The notes beneath the pieces are model-generated. The model did not search any database and was not told the origin of the DNA. It saw only the letters and a list, made by a program, of their open reading frames with translations. Both the position numbers and the translations under genes were made by a program. This document shows positions 11,948-21,029 of a DNA stretch of 64,000 nucleotides, in pieces (the stretch's first letter is position 1; every line of letters starts with the position of its first letter). Source of the stretch: an uncultured Coriobacteriaceae bacterium (GTDB lineage: Bacteria > Actinomycetota > Coriobacteriia > Coriobacteriales > Atopobiaceae). The DNA lies in contig CADBJR010000018.1 of assembly GCA_902795065.1 (NCBI GenBank), positions 1-64,000 on the forward strand, read 5' to 3'.

Positions 11948-12470
11948 TCGGCGTCGCGAGCTGCTCGTGGTCGACGGCTACAACGTCATCCGCGCGACCG
12001 AGCGCTACGCCCACCTCATCGATGAGGGCGACACCGACCCCTACCTGCGTGCCCGCGAGGCTCTGCTCGCGGATGTCGCGGCCTTCGCGCAGGGCTCCTA
12101 CGATCCCGTCGTGGTGTTCGACGGGGCGGGCAACCTCTCGCCCGACCGTCCCAACCTCGCCTCGGGGAGCGTGCGCGTGGTCTTCTCCCATACGGGCCAG
12201 GATGCCGATGAGGTGATCGAACAGCTGGCGGTCGAGGCGCGCCATCAGGGACGCGACACCACGGTCGCGACATCCGACCGCACGGTGCGCGCAACCATCG
12301 GCGGCGTGCCGGTGAAGAGCCTCTCATCCTCGCTCATCGCCCACGAGTTCGAGCTCGTCGACCGCGACATCGCCACGGCCGTCGCAGACCGCGCGAACTA
12401 CCACACGACGCTGGGGGAACGCCTCTCCGATGAGATGCGCGCCAAACTCGAGCTGCTCCGCCGCGGCTAA
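11940..12470 (+). CDS. NYN-domain ribonuclease (YacP/Rae1-like)
   Basis: 176 residues. PIN-like NYN fold: VVDGYNVIRA near the start, VVFDGAGN, VVFSHTGQDADEVIEQL and TSDRTVRATIGG are the acidic active-site motifs of the YacP family. B. subtilis Rae1/YacP is a ribosome-associated endonuclease, and the gene order after cysS and rlmB is the same here. Start overlaps rlmB by 8 bases. Function by family and context. Confidence 0.88.
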   Translation: MPDRRRELLVVDGYNVIRATERYAHLIDEGDTDPYLRAREALLADVAAFAQGSYDPVVVFDGAGNLSPDRPNLASGSVRVVFSHTGQDADEVIEQLAVEARHQGRDTTVATSDRTVRATIGGVPVKSLSSSLIAHEFELVDRDIATAVADRANYHTTLGERLSDEMRAKLELLRRG

Positions 12471-12523
12471 TACGGTCCTCCCCATTACCAATTGGGACGT
12501 TTCAACGACCGTTTACGCCATTT

Positions 12524-12552
12524 TTGACCTTTTACACCGTTATTGGTATGGC
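12524..12552 (+). promoter_or_regulatory. Sigma-A type promoter upstream of rrf2
   Basis: TTGACC (12524-12529), a 17-base gap and TATGGC (12547-12552). It lies in a markedly AT-rich space (12471-12661) and leaves a leader of about 100 bases before the regulator gene. Confidence 0.45.
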
Positions 12553-12601
12553 TGTGCCGAAAGACGATGCACCGATTCAGTTTAATTAATTCGCGAGCAG
12601 T

Positions 12602-12640
12602 TAGCATATGCTAGGCAGATTCCGCATGCCGATGGCATGC
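12602..12640. promoter_or_regulatory. Two palindromes upstream of rrf2
   Basis: The perfect palindrome TAGCATATGCTA (12602-12613) is followed by GCATGCC-GAT-GGCATGC (12624-12640). Both share a GCAT motif and lie 22-60 bases before the start of an Rrf2-type regulator. They are reasonable operators for autoregulation, but no binding consensus was matched. Confidence 0.4.
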
Positions 12641-12661
12641 TTCCGCGGCTAGGGGGGAGAC

Positions 12662-13120
12662 GTGGAGATCTCGAAGAAGACCGACTATGCGCTGCGCATG
12701 CTCATGTGCCTTGTTAAGAATCCGGGGCGCATCGTGTCGGCGCGTGCAGCAGCCGAGGATAACGGCGTGCCCTATTCATTCGCCCGGGCGATCCAGCACG
12801 ATCTCGCATCGCACGGCATCGTGGAGAGCATCCGCGGCGCCCACGGGGGCATGCGCCTTGCGATCGATCCCCACGAGACGCCGCTGCTCGATATCATCGA
12901 GGCCGTCCAGGGACCGGTCGAGATCGCGACATGCGTGATCTCGGAGGAGGAGGGTGAGCCCTGTCCGCGCAAGGATACCTGCCCCTTCAATCCGATCTGG
13001 TGCACTGCCGAGCGCATGCTGCGCGACTACCTCGCCTCCGTTTCGCTCTATGATGTGGTGATGAACGGGCTTTCGCCCGACGTCGGCACCGCATTCGGTC
13101 TCACCCCCACGGGGAGGTAG
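12662..13120 (+). CDS. Rrf2-family transcriptional regulator with cysteine cluster motif
   Basis: 152 residues, GTG start after GGGGGGAGA. The N-terminal winged helix is typical (MEISKKTDYALRMLMCL, VPYSFARAIQHDLASHGIVESIRGAHGGMRLA). Cys residues in ATCVIS, EPCPRKDTCPF and PIWC match the three-cysteine region by which IscR/NsrR-like Rrf2 proteins hold an Fe-S cluster; there is one extra Cys. It probably senses Fe-S status, redox or nitric oxide; the targets are unknown. mutY-like starts 9 bases downstream and is probably co-transcribed. Confidence 0.88.
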   Translation: MEISKKTDYALRMLMCLVKNPGRIVSARAAAEDNGVPYSFARAIQHDLASHGIVESIRGAHGGMRLAIDPHETPLLDIIEAVQGPVEIATCVISEEEGEPCPRKDTCPFNPIWCTAERMLRDYLASVSLYDVVMNGLSPDVGTAFGLTPTGR

Positions 13121-13129
13121 CGCACGTCC

Positions 13130-13999
13130 ATGATCGTCCCAATCGAACCGAGCCGCCTCGACGCGTTCCGCGCCGCAGTGGCTGAGCAGGGCGCCGTCCT
13201 CTACCGCGACCTGCCCTGGCGCCGCACGCGCGACCCCTACGCCATCTGGCTCTCCGAGGTCATGCTCCAGCAGACGCAGGTCAGCCGTGTCGACGGCCGC
13301 TGGCAGCGCTGGCTCGAACGCTTCCCGACCGTCGACGCGCTTGCCGCCGCGAGCGCCTCCGACGTGCTTGAGGAGTGGCAGGGCATGGGATACAACCGCC
13401 GCGCGCTTGCGCTCCTCCATGCCGCGCAGCAAATCTCCGAGGCGGGTGGGAGCTTCCCCGCTGACGAGCGGTCGCTGAGGGCGCTTCCCGGTATCGGCCC
13501 CGCGACGGCGGCTGGCATCAGGGCCTTCTCCTTCAACCTGCATGCCGTCTACCTCGAGACCAATGTGCGCGCGGTCTTCCTGCATGAGCTCTTCGCCGAG
13601 GAGGAGGACGTTCCCGATCGCGACCTTCTCCCGCTCGTCGATGCGACCTGCCCGCCCGACGGGGGAGACGGCCTCATCGATCCGCGCGGATGGTACTACG
13701 CGCTGCTCGATTACGGCGCGTACCTCAAGAAGACCCTGCCCAACCCCTCGCGCCGGTCTCGCGCCTACACGCGGCAGTCGCGCTTCGAGGGCTCGAACCG
13801 TCAGAAGCGCGCCGCGCTCGTCCGCGCGCTGCTCGCCCGCAGGGAGGGTGCGACGACAGCCGAGCTCGCGGCGGATCTGAGCCGCTCGGAGCTCGCCGCC
13901 GGACGCGACGCACTGTCCGATGCCGATGTCGCAGCCCTGCTCGACCAGTTGGCGAAAGAGGGATTCTGCGAGTGGGAGCGCGGATTGTGGCATACCTGA
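13130..13999 (+). CDS. MutY-like HhH-GPD DNA glycosylase lacking Fe-S and NUDIX parts
   Basis: 289 residues against about 350 for MutY. The MutY-like catalytic start is intact (YRDLPWRRTRDPYAIWLSEVMLQQTQVSRV, with Glu in SEVM), as is the helix-hairpin-helix LRALPGIGPATAAGIRAF. In place of the usual LDGNV motif it reads YLETNVRAVF, so the catalytic Asp position appears to be Glu. The four-cysteine Fe-S loop and the C-terminal NUDIX-like 8-oxoG domain are absent; GWYYALLDYGAYLKK and SRFEGSNRQKR follow instead. This matches a distinct branch usually annotated as A/G-specific adenine glycosylase. Base excision is likely; A:8-oxoG specificity is uncertain. Confidence 0.8.
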   Translation: MIVPIEPSRLDAFRAAVAEQGAVLYRDLPWRRTRDPYAIWLSEVMLQQTQVSRVDGRWQRWLERFPTVDALAAASASDVLEEWQGMGYNRRALALLHAAQQISEAGGSFPADERSLRALPGIGPATAAGIRAFSFNLHAVYLETNVRAVFLHELFAEEEDVPDRDLLPLVDATCPPDGGDGLIDPRGWYYALLDYGAYLKKTLPNPSRRSRAYTRQSRFEGSNRQKRAALVRALLARREGATTAELAADLSRSELAAGRDALSDADVAALLDQLAKEGFCEWERGLWHT

Positions 14000-14016
14000 T
14001 TGCGCTATCATAGGAG

Positions 14017-14036
14017 GGTGACGAGGGGAAGTCACC
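14017..14036. promoter_or_regulatory. Inverted repeat upstream of rubrerythrin gene
   Basis: GGTGAC and GTCACC separated by 8 bases, 22 bases before the rubrerythrin start and just after a TATCAT (14006-14011) that could be a -10 box. Candidate operator or leader hairpin; the regulator is unknown. Confidence 0.35.
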
Positions 14037-14057
14037 AACCATTCGAGAGGAGAGACC

Positions 14058-14603
14058 ATGGCAGTCGATTTCGAGAGCTCCCAGACCAAGAAGAACCTCG
14101 AGTTCGCGTTCGCGGGCGAGTCCCAGGCCACCAACAAGTACGCGTACTTCGCGAGCAAGGCCAAGAAGGAGGGCTACGTCCAGATCTCCAACATCTTCAC
14201 CGAGACCTCCGGCAACGAGCGCGAGCATGCCAAGATCTGGTTCAAGTACCTGCACGGCGGCGAGGTGCCCGGCACCCTCGACAACCTGCTTGCCGCTGCC
14301 GCCGGCGAGAACGAGGAGTGGACCTCCATGTACGCGGGCTTCGCGGAGACCGCCAAGGAGGAGGGCTTCACCGAGATCGCGGCCAAGTTCAAGATGGTCG
14401 GCGCCATCGAGAAGGCCCATGAGGAGCGCTATCGCAAGCTCGCCGCCCAGGTCGAGGCCGGCGAGGTCTTCACCCGCGAGGGCGTGAAGGTGTGGAAGTG
14501 CATCAACTGCGGCCACCTGCATGTCGGTGCCACCGCCCCCAAGATGTGCCCGGTCTGCAACCATCCTCAGAGCTACTTCGAGGAGCAGGCGCTCAACTAC
14601 TAG
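14058..14603 (+). CDS. rbr: Rubrerythrin
   Basis: 181 residues. The N-terminal ferritin-like four-helix domain (about 1-140) carries the di-iron ligands in FAGESQA, NEREHAK and IEKAHEERY. The C-terminal rubredoxin domain has two Cys pairs, [10 protein letters not shown] and CPVCNHP. Reduces hydrogen peroxide in the cytosol of anaerobes. GAGAGGAGAG precedes the start. Its TAG abuts a 138-base palindrome shared with the convergent amidohydrolase. Confidence 0.96.
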   Translation: MAVDFESSQTKKNLEFAFAGESQATNKYAYFASKAKKEGYVQISNIFTETSGNEREHAKIWFKYLHGGEVPGTLDNLLAAAAGENEEWTSMYAGFAETAKEEGFTEIAAKFKMVGAIEKAHEERYRKLAAQVEAGEVFTREGVKVWKCINCGHLHVGATAPKMCPVCNHPQSYFEEQALNY

Positions 14604-14741
14604 GCGCATGGGGACAGGTTGTTCGTTCCCTTTTGGCACAGAGGGACAGGTTCACGCCTGTCCCTTTTCCTTTAGGGATCCTTCGGCGTGTGAACCTGTC
14701 CCTCTGTGCCAAAAGGGAACGAACAACCTGTCCCCATGCGC
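14604..14741. repeat. Long palindrome, family A (interrupted copy)
   Basis: Perfect 52-base inverted arms (14604-14655 and 14690-14741) around a 34-base centre. The arms contain GGGGACAGGTTGTTCG, then TTTTGGCACAGAGGGACAGG. The centre holds a further half-copy (CCTGTCCC). It fills the whole space between the convergent rubrerythrin stop and the amidohydrolase stop. Likely a REPIN-like mobile palindrome also acting as a two-way terminator. Confidence 0.9.
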
Positions 14742-16200
14742 TAAGCCTCGTAGACGATCTTTCCGCCGACGATGGTCATGAGCACCTCGGCGGAGAGGAT
14801 CTCCTCGGGGTCGACGGGCGCACCGGGCGTGCCCACGATATCGTGGGAAAGCACGCAGATGTCGGCGAGCTTGCCCGGCTCGAGGGTGCCAAGCTCGTCC
14901 TCGCGCCCGCAGGCGTACGCGGAGCCCAGCGTATAGGCGCGCACGGCATCGGCCGCCGAGATGCATTCGCCGGTATGCCACCCATCGGGCGGCAGCTTGG
15001 TGACTGCATCGCGGCGCGTGACGGCGTCGTAGATGACGTTCCTGCTGTCGATGCCCACCACGGGGGAATCCGTGCCGAACGAGAAGCGCGCCCCGAGGCG
15101 GACGTAGCTCGCGAACGGCCACATGAGCTGGACGCGGGGCTCGGCGAGGTCGCGTTCGTACTGGTCGGGGTCCTGCGTCGCATGCGGCGGCTGCACGTTC
15201 GCCACGACGTCGAGCGAAGCCAGGCGCTCCATGTCGCCAGGTGCGAAGCCCTCGAGGTGCTCGAGGCCGTTATGGCCGTACGCGAGCGTGCCGTTCACCC
15301 GCGCGGACTCCTCGAAGATATCGAGGGCCGTGCGGATGGCGCGGTCGCCGATCGTGTGGATGCGCACCGCGAACCCCTCGGCATTGGCGGCGAGCACGAT
15401 GCGGCGCATGAGCTCGGGGTCGATGCTCGGACGGCCGCAGTCGCCGGGGAAGTAGGGGTTCGCGTACTCGTCGATCAGCCAGGCGGTATGCGTCGACGAC
15501 ACGCCGTCGAAGAACTGCTTGAGGCCGCCGACGCGCAGGTACGGGTTGCTCCCGAGGCGTCCGCGCAGCTCGCGTGCCCGCGAGAGGTCCTCGAGCGCGG
15601 TGGGGAAGAGGCTCATGCGCACCGTGAGCGAGCCCTCGTCCAGCAGGCGCTCGTAATACCGGTCGCGCACGAGGTCCTCGATGCCGGGCAGCGCCGTCCT
15701 CGGAGAGCCCCGCCATGGTCTGCGGCACGAGCGCCATCGAGGCGGTCTCCTGGATGATGCCCGTGAGATGCCCGTCAGCGTCCTTTGCGTAGGTGCCTCC
15801 CGCCGGCGGCACCGACTCGTCCGTGAGGCCGAGCTTTGCGAGGCCGGCCGAGTTGAGCCAGAGGTTGTGGCAGTCCCCCGACTGCAGGACCACGGGCCTG
15901 TCGGGCCAGCGCGCGTCGAGCACGGCACTCCTCGGGCGAATCGCCCTCGCAGAAGACCGCGAACCGCGAGCGTCCGATGGCCGAGCTCGTGAAGTGGAGA
16001 TGCGCGTCGTGGAAACCGGGGCATACGAAGGCATCGCCCAGATCGAGCACGCGCGTCCCGGGTCCGGCAAGCGCGCAGACACCCTCGGGGCTCCCGACGG
16101 CGGCGATCCGGTCGCCCGAGATGGCGACGGCGCCGGGAGCGCTGGCATCTCCGATGGAGGTGAAGAGACGGTTCGTCCTGATGATGAGGTCGACGGGCAT
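14741..16200 (-). pseudogene. YtcJ-type metal-dependent amidohydrolase, broken at two places
   Basis: Three fragments in different frames make one amidohydrolase. 16200 to about 15924 encodes the start (MPVDLIIRTNRLF, metal motif GFHDAHLHF). About 15923-15692 continues with VLDARWPDRPVVLQSGDCHN and the SAGLAKLGL region. About 15691-14741 gives LPGIEDLVRDRYYERLL, HTIGDRA, FGTDSPVVG and LEPGKLADICVL to the stop. Compared with intact YtcJ-like proteins (about 540 residues) roughly 40 and 35 residues are missing at the two junctions. The family hydrolyses amide-type bonds of unknown substrates. The ATG at 16200 has GGAG before it. Real decay or assembly deletions. Confidence 0.82.
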
Positions 16201-16279
16201 GTCGCGCTCCAATCGGCTGGACGTGCGGGCTTATGCGACAATAGTGGCACAGCCTGCTCACCGTCGCAAAGGATGACCC

Positions 16280-17696
16280 ATGGCGACCACCCACCTCACG
16301 CTCCTCCACTCCAACGACATGCACGGCGCGTTCCTCCCCAAGGACGAGGGCGGCGTCGCCACGGGCGGCCTCTCGCTGCTGTCGGGCTACGTCCGCAAGG
16401 CGCGGAGCGAGAACCCCAACACCGCCTACGTCATCGCCGGCGATATGTTCCGCGGTTCGGTCATCGACTCCGAGTTCCTGGGCCTCTCGACCATCGACCT
16501 CGTGAACATCCTCAACCCCGATGTGGCCACGATCGGCAACCATGAGGTCGACTACGATCATCAACGCCGACCTCTACGTGACGCTCAACAACACCCGCCT
16601 GTTCCAGCCCTTCATCAACCTCGAGATCGGCGGCCTCAGGATCCTGTGCATCGGCATCCTGACGCAGGAGGTGCTCTCGTCCACCAGGAACGAGGCGGTC
16701 ATCGGCTCGTTCGTCGACATCAAGGAGGCCGCGCGCGAGATCGGCGTCATCTGCGACAACTACCGCACGACCGGCACCGATCTCACCATCCTTATCACCC
16801 ACATCGGCATCGAGAAGGACCGCGAGCTCGCCGGGCTGCTCGACCCCGATTGGGGCGTCGACTTCATCATCGGCGGCCACTCGCACACCTTCATGGAGGA
16901 GCCCGAGGTCGTGAACGGCGTGCCCATCGTGCAGGCGGGCTTCGGCACCGGGCAGATCGGGCGCTTCGAGATCTACTACGACAACGCCACGCACAAGCTC
17001 GCGCGCTGCTCCTGGGAGTGCGTGCCCATCGATGAGACGACGGCGCCGACCGACCCCATCATGGAGCAGACGCTCGACACCTACCGCGAGAGCACGGACC
17101 GCAAGTACAAGCGCGTCGTGACGCACCTCGCGCGCAAGCTCACGCACCCCAGCCGCGAGCAGGAGACGGAGCTCGGCAACCTCTACGCCGACATCCTCGT
17201 GGACGGCAGCAGCTACGGCATCATGCTGTTCGGCTCGGGTTCCATCCGCAAGAAGGAGCTCGGACCCATCATCGAGTACCAGGACATGATCGAGAACACG
17301 CCCTTCGACGGCCCGGTCTACATGATCAAGGTGTCGGGCAGGCAGTTCAGGCGCATGATCACCTACCTCTTCCGCGACGGCGTGTGGGAGGGGGAGACCG
17401 AGTTCTACCAGGTCTCGCGCGGGGTGCGCATCGTCTGGCGCAAGTCGACCAAGACCCTCGAAGCGCTCGAGTTCAACGGCGAGCCGATCCGCGATACCCA
17501 GGAGCTGCTCGTCGGGCTCCAGGACTACCACTACAACAACTTCGAGGAGTTCTTCGGCGTGTCGATCGAGGAGGTCAAGGCCAACATGCGCCCGCGCATG
17601 GTCATCACGAAGATCAACAACGTCATCGAGGAGTACCTCTCCGTGAACCCCGGCCTCGATGCGCACGTGGAGGGGCGCATCACCATCCTCGACTAG
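16280..17696 (+). pseudogene. 5'-nucleotidase/UshA-type phosphoesterase, broken near 16557
   Basis: The first frame encodes TTHLTLLHSNDMHGAFLP, VIAGDMFRGS and IGNHEVDYD (metallophosphoesterase motifs with metal-binding Asp, His and Asn) to about 16556. After that the sense continues in another frame from IINADLYVTLNNTRLFQPF through GGHSHTFMEEPEVV to the C-terminal 5'-nucleotidase domain ending at 17696. About 15 residues after NHEVDYG appear to be lost together with the frame. No signal peptide is seen, so it would be cytosolic, like bacterial bifunctional UDP-sugar hydrolase/5'-nucleotidase relatives. Divergent from the amidohydrolase, 79 bases away. May be an assembly error. Confidence 0.83.
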
Positions 17697-17817
17697 CGGC
17701 GCCTCCGGAAGCCGGCGATTGTGTCCAGTTGGCGCAATGCTTCAAGCGGGCGGCTGCAGCTGGTAAACTAATGCAGGCTATATGCATCGCTGACGTGTTC
17801 CGAAAAAGGAGACTTAG

Positions 17818-19164
17818 ATGAAGTACTTCGGCACCGACGGCTTCCGCGGCAAGGCGAACGAGGGTCTGAACGTCGAGCACGCCTATCTCATCGGGCGCTA
17901 CGTGGGCTGGTACTACGGCCTGCGCCTGGGGAGGAAGGCGCGCATCGTCCTCGGCAAGGACACGCGCCGCTCGAGCTACATGTTCGAATCCGCGCTGGTC
18001 TCCGGCCTCGTCGCCTCCGGCGCCGACGCCTACATGCTCCACGTGATCCCCACGCCGGGCGTGTGCTACGAGGTCGTCGACGGCGGGTTCGACTGCGGCA
18101 TCATGGTCTCGGCGAGCCACAACCCCTACTACGACAACGGCATCAAGCTCGTCAACAGCGGGGGCTACAAGATGGAGGAGGAGGTCCTCGAGCAGATCGA
18201 GGACTTCATCGACGGCAAGGTCGAGGTCCCGCTCGCGACGGGCGACGCCATCGGCTGCACCGTCGACTACATGCAGGGCCGCAACCGCTACATCGCGCAC
18301 CTCATCGCGAGCGCGAACTTCTCGCTCCAGGGCTTCAAGGTCGGCCTCGACTGCGCCAACGGCGCGGCCTCGAGCGTCGCCAAGCCCGTCTTCGACGCCC
18401 TCGGCGCAGATGTCTACGTGATCAACAACGTCCCCAACGGCTTCAACATCAACGTCAATGCGGGCTCGACGCACATCGAGAACCTCCAGAGCTTCGTCGT
18501 GCGCAACGGCCTCGACGTGGGCTTCGCCTACGACGGCGACGCGGACCGCTGCATCGCCGTCGACGAGAACGGCCACGTGGTCGACGGCGACCTCATCCTC
18601 TACGTCTGCGGCCGCTACATGGCAAAGTACGGACGCCTCGTCAAGGACACCGTCGTCCCCACGGTCATGACCAACTTCGGCCTGATCAAGGCGCTCGAGG
18701 AGGTCGGCATCCAGGCGGTGGCGACCGATGTGGGCGATAAGTACGTCTACGCCTGCATGCGCGAGAACGGCTACACGCTCGGCGGCGAGCAGTCCGGCCA
18801 CATCATCTTCGGCGACCTGGAGACCACGGGCGACGGGATCATGACCAGCCTGCGCGTGATGGAGGCCGTGCGCGTGGAGAAGGAGACCCTCTCCACCCTT
18901 ACCCGTCCGGTCAAGCTCTATCCGCAGCGGCTCGTGAACGTGCCCGTCATCGACAAGCACGCTGCCATGCAGGCGCCCGAGGTGCTCGCGGCCGTCGATA
19001 AGGCCAACGAGGCGCTCGGCGGCATCGGTCGTGTGTTCGTGCGCGCGAGCGGCACCGAGGAGCTCGTGCGCGTGCTCTCCGAGGCACCGGACGAGGAGAC
19101 CTGCGCGAAAGCTTCAGCTCCCGTGCTCGAGGCGCTCAAGAAGATTGAAATTGACGAGTCGTAA
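17818..19164 (+). CDS. glmM: Phosphoglucosamine mutase GlmM
   Basis: 448 residues. Interconverts glucosamine 6- and 1-phosphate for peptidoglycan precursor UDP-GlcNAc. FGTDGFRG start, phosphoserine loop SASHNP (Ser100), metal loop YDGDADR, GGEQSGH and the C-terminal phosphate loop RASGTEELVRV, where the usual Pro after GTE is Glu. AAAAAGGAG precedes the ATG. glmS follows after 12 bases, so the two make one hexosamine operon. The 120-base gap before it holds nothing recognisable beyond AT-rich stretches. Confidence 0.96.
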   Translation: MKYFGTDGFRGKANEGLNVEHAYLIGRYVGWYYGLRLGRKARIVLGKDTRRSSYMFESALVSGLVASGADAYMLHVIPTPGVCYEVVDGGFDCGIMVSASHNPYYDNGIKLVNSGGYKMEEEVLEQIEDFIDGKVEVPLATGDAIGCTVDYMQGRNRYIAHLIASANFSLQGFKVGLDCANGAASSVAKPVFDALGADVYVINNVPNGFNINVNAGSTHIENLQSFVVRNGLDVGFAYDGDADRCIAVDENGHVVDGDLILYVCGRYMAKYGRLVKDTVVPTVMTNFGLIKALEEVGIQAVATDVGDKYVYACMRENGYTLGGEQSGHIIFGDLETTGDGIMTSLRVMEAVRVEKETLSTLTRPVKLYPQRLVNVPVIDKHAAMQAPEVLAAVDKANEALGGIGRVFVRASGTEELVRVLSEAPDEETCAKASAPVLEALKKIEIDES

Positions 19165-19176
19165 AGGAGCCACCAA

Positions 19177-21027
19177 ATGTGCGGCATCGTAGGATACACC
19201 GGCAGCAACCAGGCAGCGCCCTTCCTCCTGAAGGGACTCCAGACGCTCGAGTACCGCGGATACGACTCCGCGGGGCTCGAGGTTCTCTCGCCCGACGGCG
19301 CGCTCCATGGCGTGAAGTGCACGGGACGCGTGGCCGCGCTCATCGAGCGCTGCAAGACGGCGAATCCCGTGGGCACCTCGGGCATCGCGCACACGCGCTG
19401 GGCGACCCACGGAGCGCCGACCGACCGCAACGCCCACCCGCACCGCGACTGCTCGGGGCGCATCGCCATCGTCCACAACGGCATCATCGAGAACTTCCGC
19501 GACCTCAGGGCCCAGCTCATGGCCTCCGGTCACGAGTTCGCCTCCGAGACCGACACCGAGGTCATCGCGCACCTCGTCGAGGATGCGTGGAACGGTCCGT
19601 GCGGAGGCGACCTCGTCGCCGCCCTGCGCAACGCCTGCTCGCGCCTCGAGGGCTCCTGGGCCATCGCGTGCATCTGTTCCGATGTTCCCGGTAAGATCGC
19701 CGTCGCCCGCAACGGATCGCCGCTCGTCGTGGCGTCCACCTCCGACGGCGCCTACGCCGCATCCGACGTCATGCCGCTCGCGAGCATCACGAGCCACGTC
19801 ACGCAGCTCGCGAACGACCAGTACGCGCTGCTCGAGCCCGACGGGACCATCACCGTCTTCGACGAGGCCGGCGACATCGTGCGCAACCCCTCGACCATCG
19901 ACATCGATTGGGACGCCTCCGCCGCCACCCTCGGCGGCTACGCCGACTTCATGGAGAAGGAGATCGCCGAGCAGCCCGAGGCCCTCGAGCGCCTGCTCCA
20001 CGACCGCCTCGGCGAGCAGGGCATCAAGCTCGACGAGCTGCGCATGTCTCCCGAGGAGCTCGCCGCCGTCGACCGCGTGTACATGATCGCCTGCGGCACG
20101 TCGAGCCACGTCACCCAGATCGCCCGCACCATGATCGAGAGCTGGGCGGGCATCCCCGTGACCTGGGCGTACGCGTCCGAGTTCAACTACGAGCCCGCGG
20201 TGCTCGTCACCCCCAACACCCTCTGCGTCATCGTCACGCAGTCGGGCGAGACGGCCGATACCCTCGCCGCCGCCCGCCGCATGAAGGCGCTCGGCTGCCA
20301 TGTCTTCGCCGTCACCAACGTGCTCGGCTCCACCGCCGCGCGCGAGGCCGACGGCGTGCTGTACGTGCAGGCCGGCCCCGAGGTGTGCGTCGCCTCGACC
20401 AAGGCCTACACCGCCCAGCTCGTCGCCTGCGCCCTGCTCGCCCTCGTGCTCGCCCGCGCCAACGGCAGCATGGACCAGAACGGCGTGGCGCGCCATTACC
20501 ATGACCTGTGCCTTTTGCCCGATGCCATCCGCGAGGTCTTCCGCCGCAGCTGGCAGGACAAGCAGGCGTCCGCGCTCTTCCGCCGCTACAGCTCCTCGCT
20601 CTACCTGGGCCGCGGCGTCAACGCCATCACGGCCCTCGAGGGTGCCCTCAAGATCAAGGAGATCAGCTACCTGCACGCCGAGGGCTATCCCGCCGGCGAG
20701 ATGAAGCACGGTCCCATCGCCCTCATCGAGCAGGGGTTCCCCGTGGTCACCATCGTCCCGGCGGACCGCTGGCACGACAAGACCGTCTCCAACATCCAGG
20801 AGTGCATCGCCCGCGGCGCCCATGTGATCGCCGTGGCGACCGATGGCGACGAGGGCGTCGCCGCGCAGGTCGAGCACGTGCTCTGGGTTCCGCCGCTTCC
20901 CGACGAGCTGCTCGTGCCGGTGGTCGCCATCGTGCACCTGCAGATCCTCGCGCGCTACGTGGCGCTCGCCCGCGGCCGCGACGTCGACAAGCCCCGCAAC
21001 CTCGCCAAGTCGGTCACGGTGGAGTAG
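19177..21027 (+). CDS. glmS: Glutamine-fructose-6-phosphate aminotransferase GlmS
   Basis: 616 residues. MCGIVGYTG exposes the N-terminal nucleophile Cys after Met removal; the glutaminase domain (to about 240) has HTRWATHG and HNGIIEN. Two SIS sugar-isomerase domains follow (ACGTSSHV, VTQSGETADT, EISYLHAEGYPAGEMKHGP). It makes glucosamine 6-phosphate, the substrate of GlmM just upstream. No glmS ribozyme is visible in the 12-base gap. acpS begins 2 bases after its stop. Confidence 0.97.
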   Translation: MCGIVGYTGSNQAAPFLLKGLQTLEYRGYDSAGLEVLSPDGALHGVKCTGRVAALIERCKTANPVGTSGIAHTRWATHGAPTDRNAHPHRDCSGRIAIVHNGIIENFRDLRAQLMASGHEFASETDTEVIAHLVEDAWNGPCGGDLVAALRNACSRLEGSWAIACICSDVPGKIAVARNGSPLVVASTSDGAYAASDVMPLASITSHVTQLANDQYALLEPDGTITVFDEAGDIVRNPSTIDIDWDASAATLGGYADFMEKEIAEQPEALERLLHDRLGEQGIKLDELRMSPEELAAVDRVYMIACGTSSHVTQIARTMIESWAGIPVTWAYASEFNYEPAVLVTPNTLCVIVTQSGETADTLAAARRMKALGCHVFAVTNVLGSTAAREADGVLYVQAGPEVCVASTKAYTAQLVACALLALVLARANGSMDQNGVARHYHDLCLLPDAIREVFRRSWQDKQASALFRRYSSSLYLGRGVNAITALEGALKIKEISYLHAEGYPAGEMKHGPIALIEQGFPVVTIVPADRWHDKTVSNIQECIARGAHVIAVATDGDEGVAAQVEHVLWVPPLPDELLVPVVAIVHLQILARYVALARGRDVDKPRNLAKSVTVE

Positions 21028-21029
21028 CC

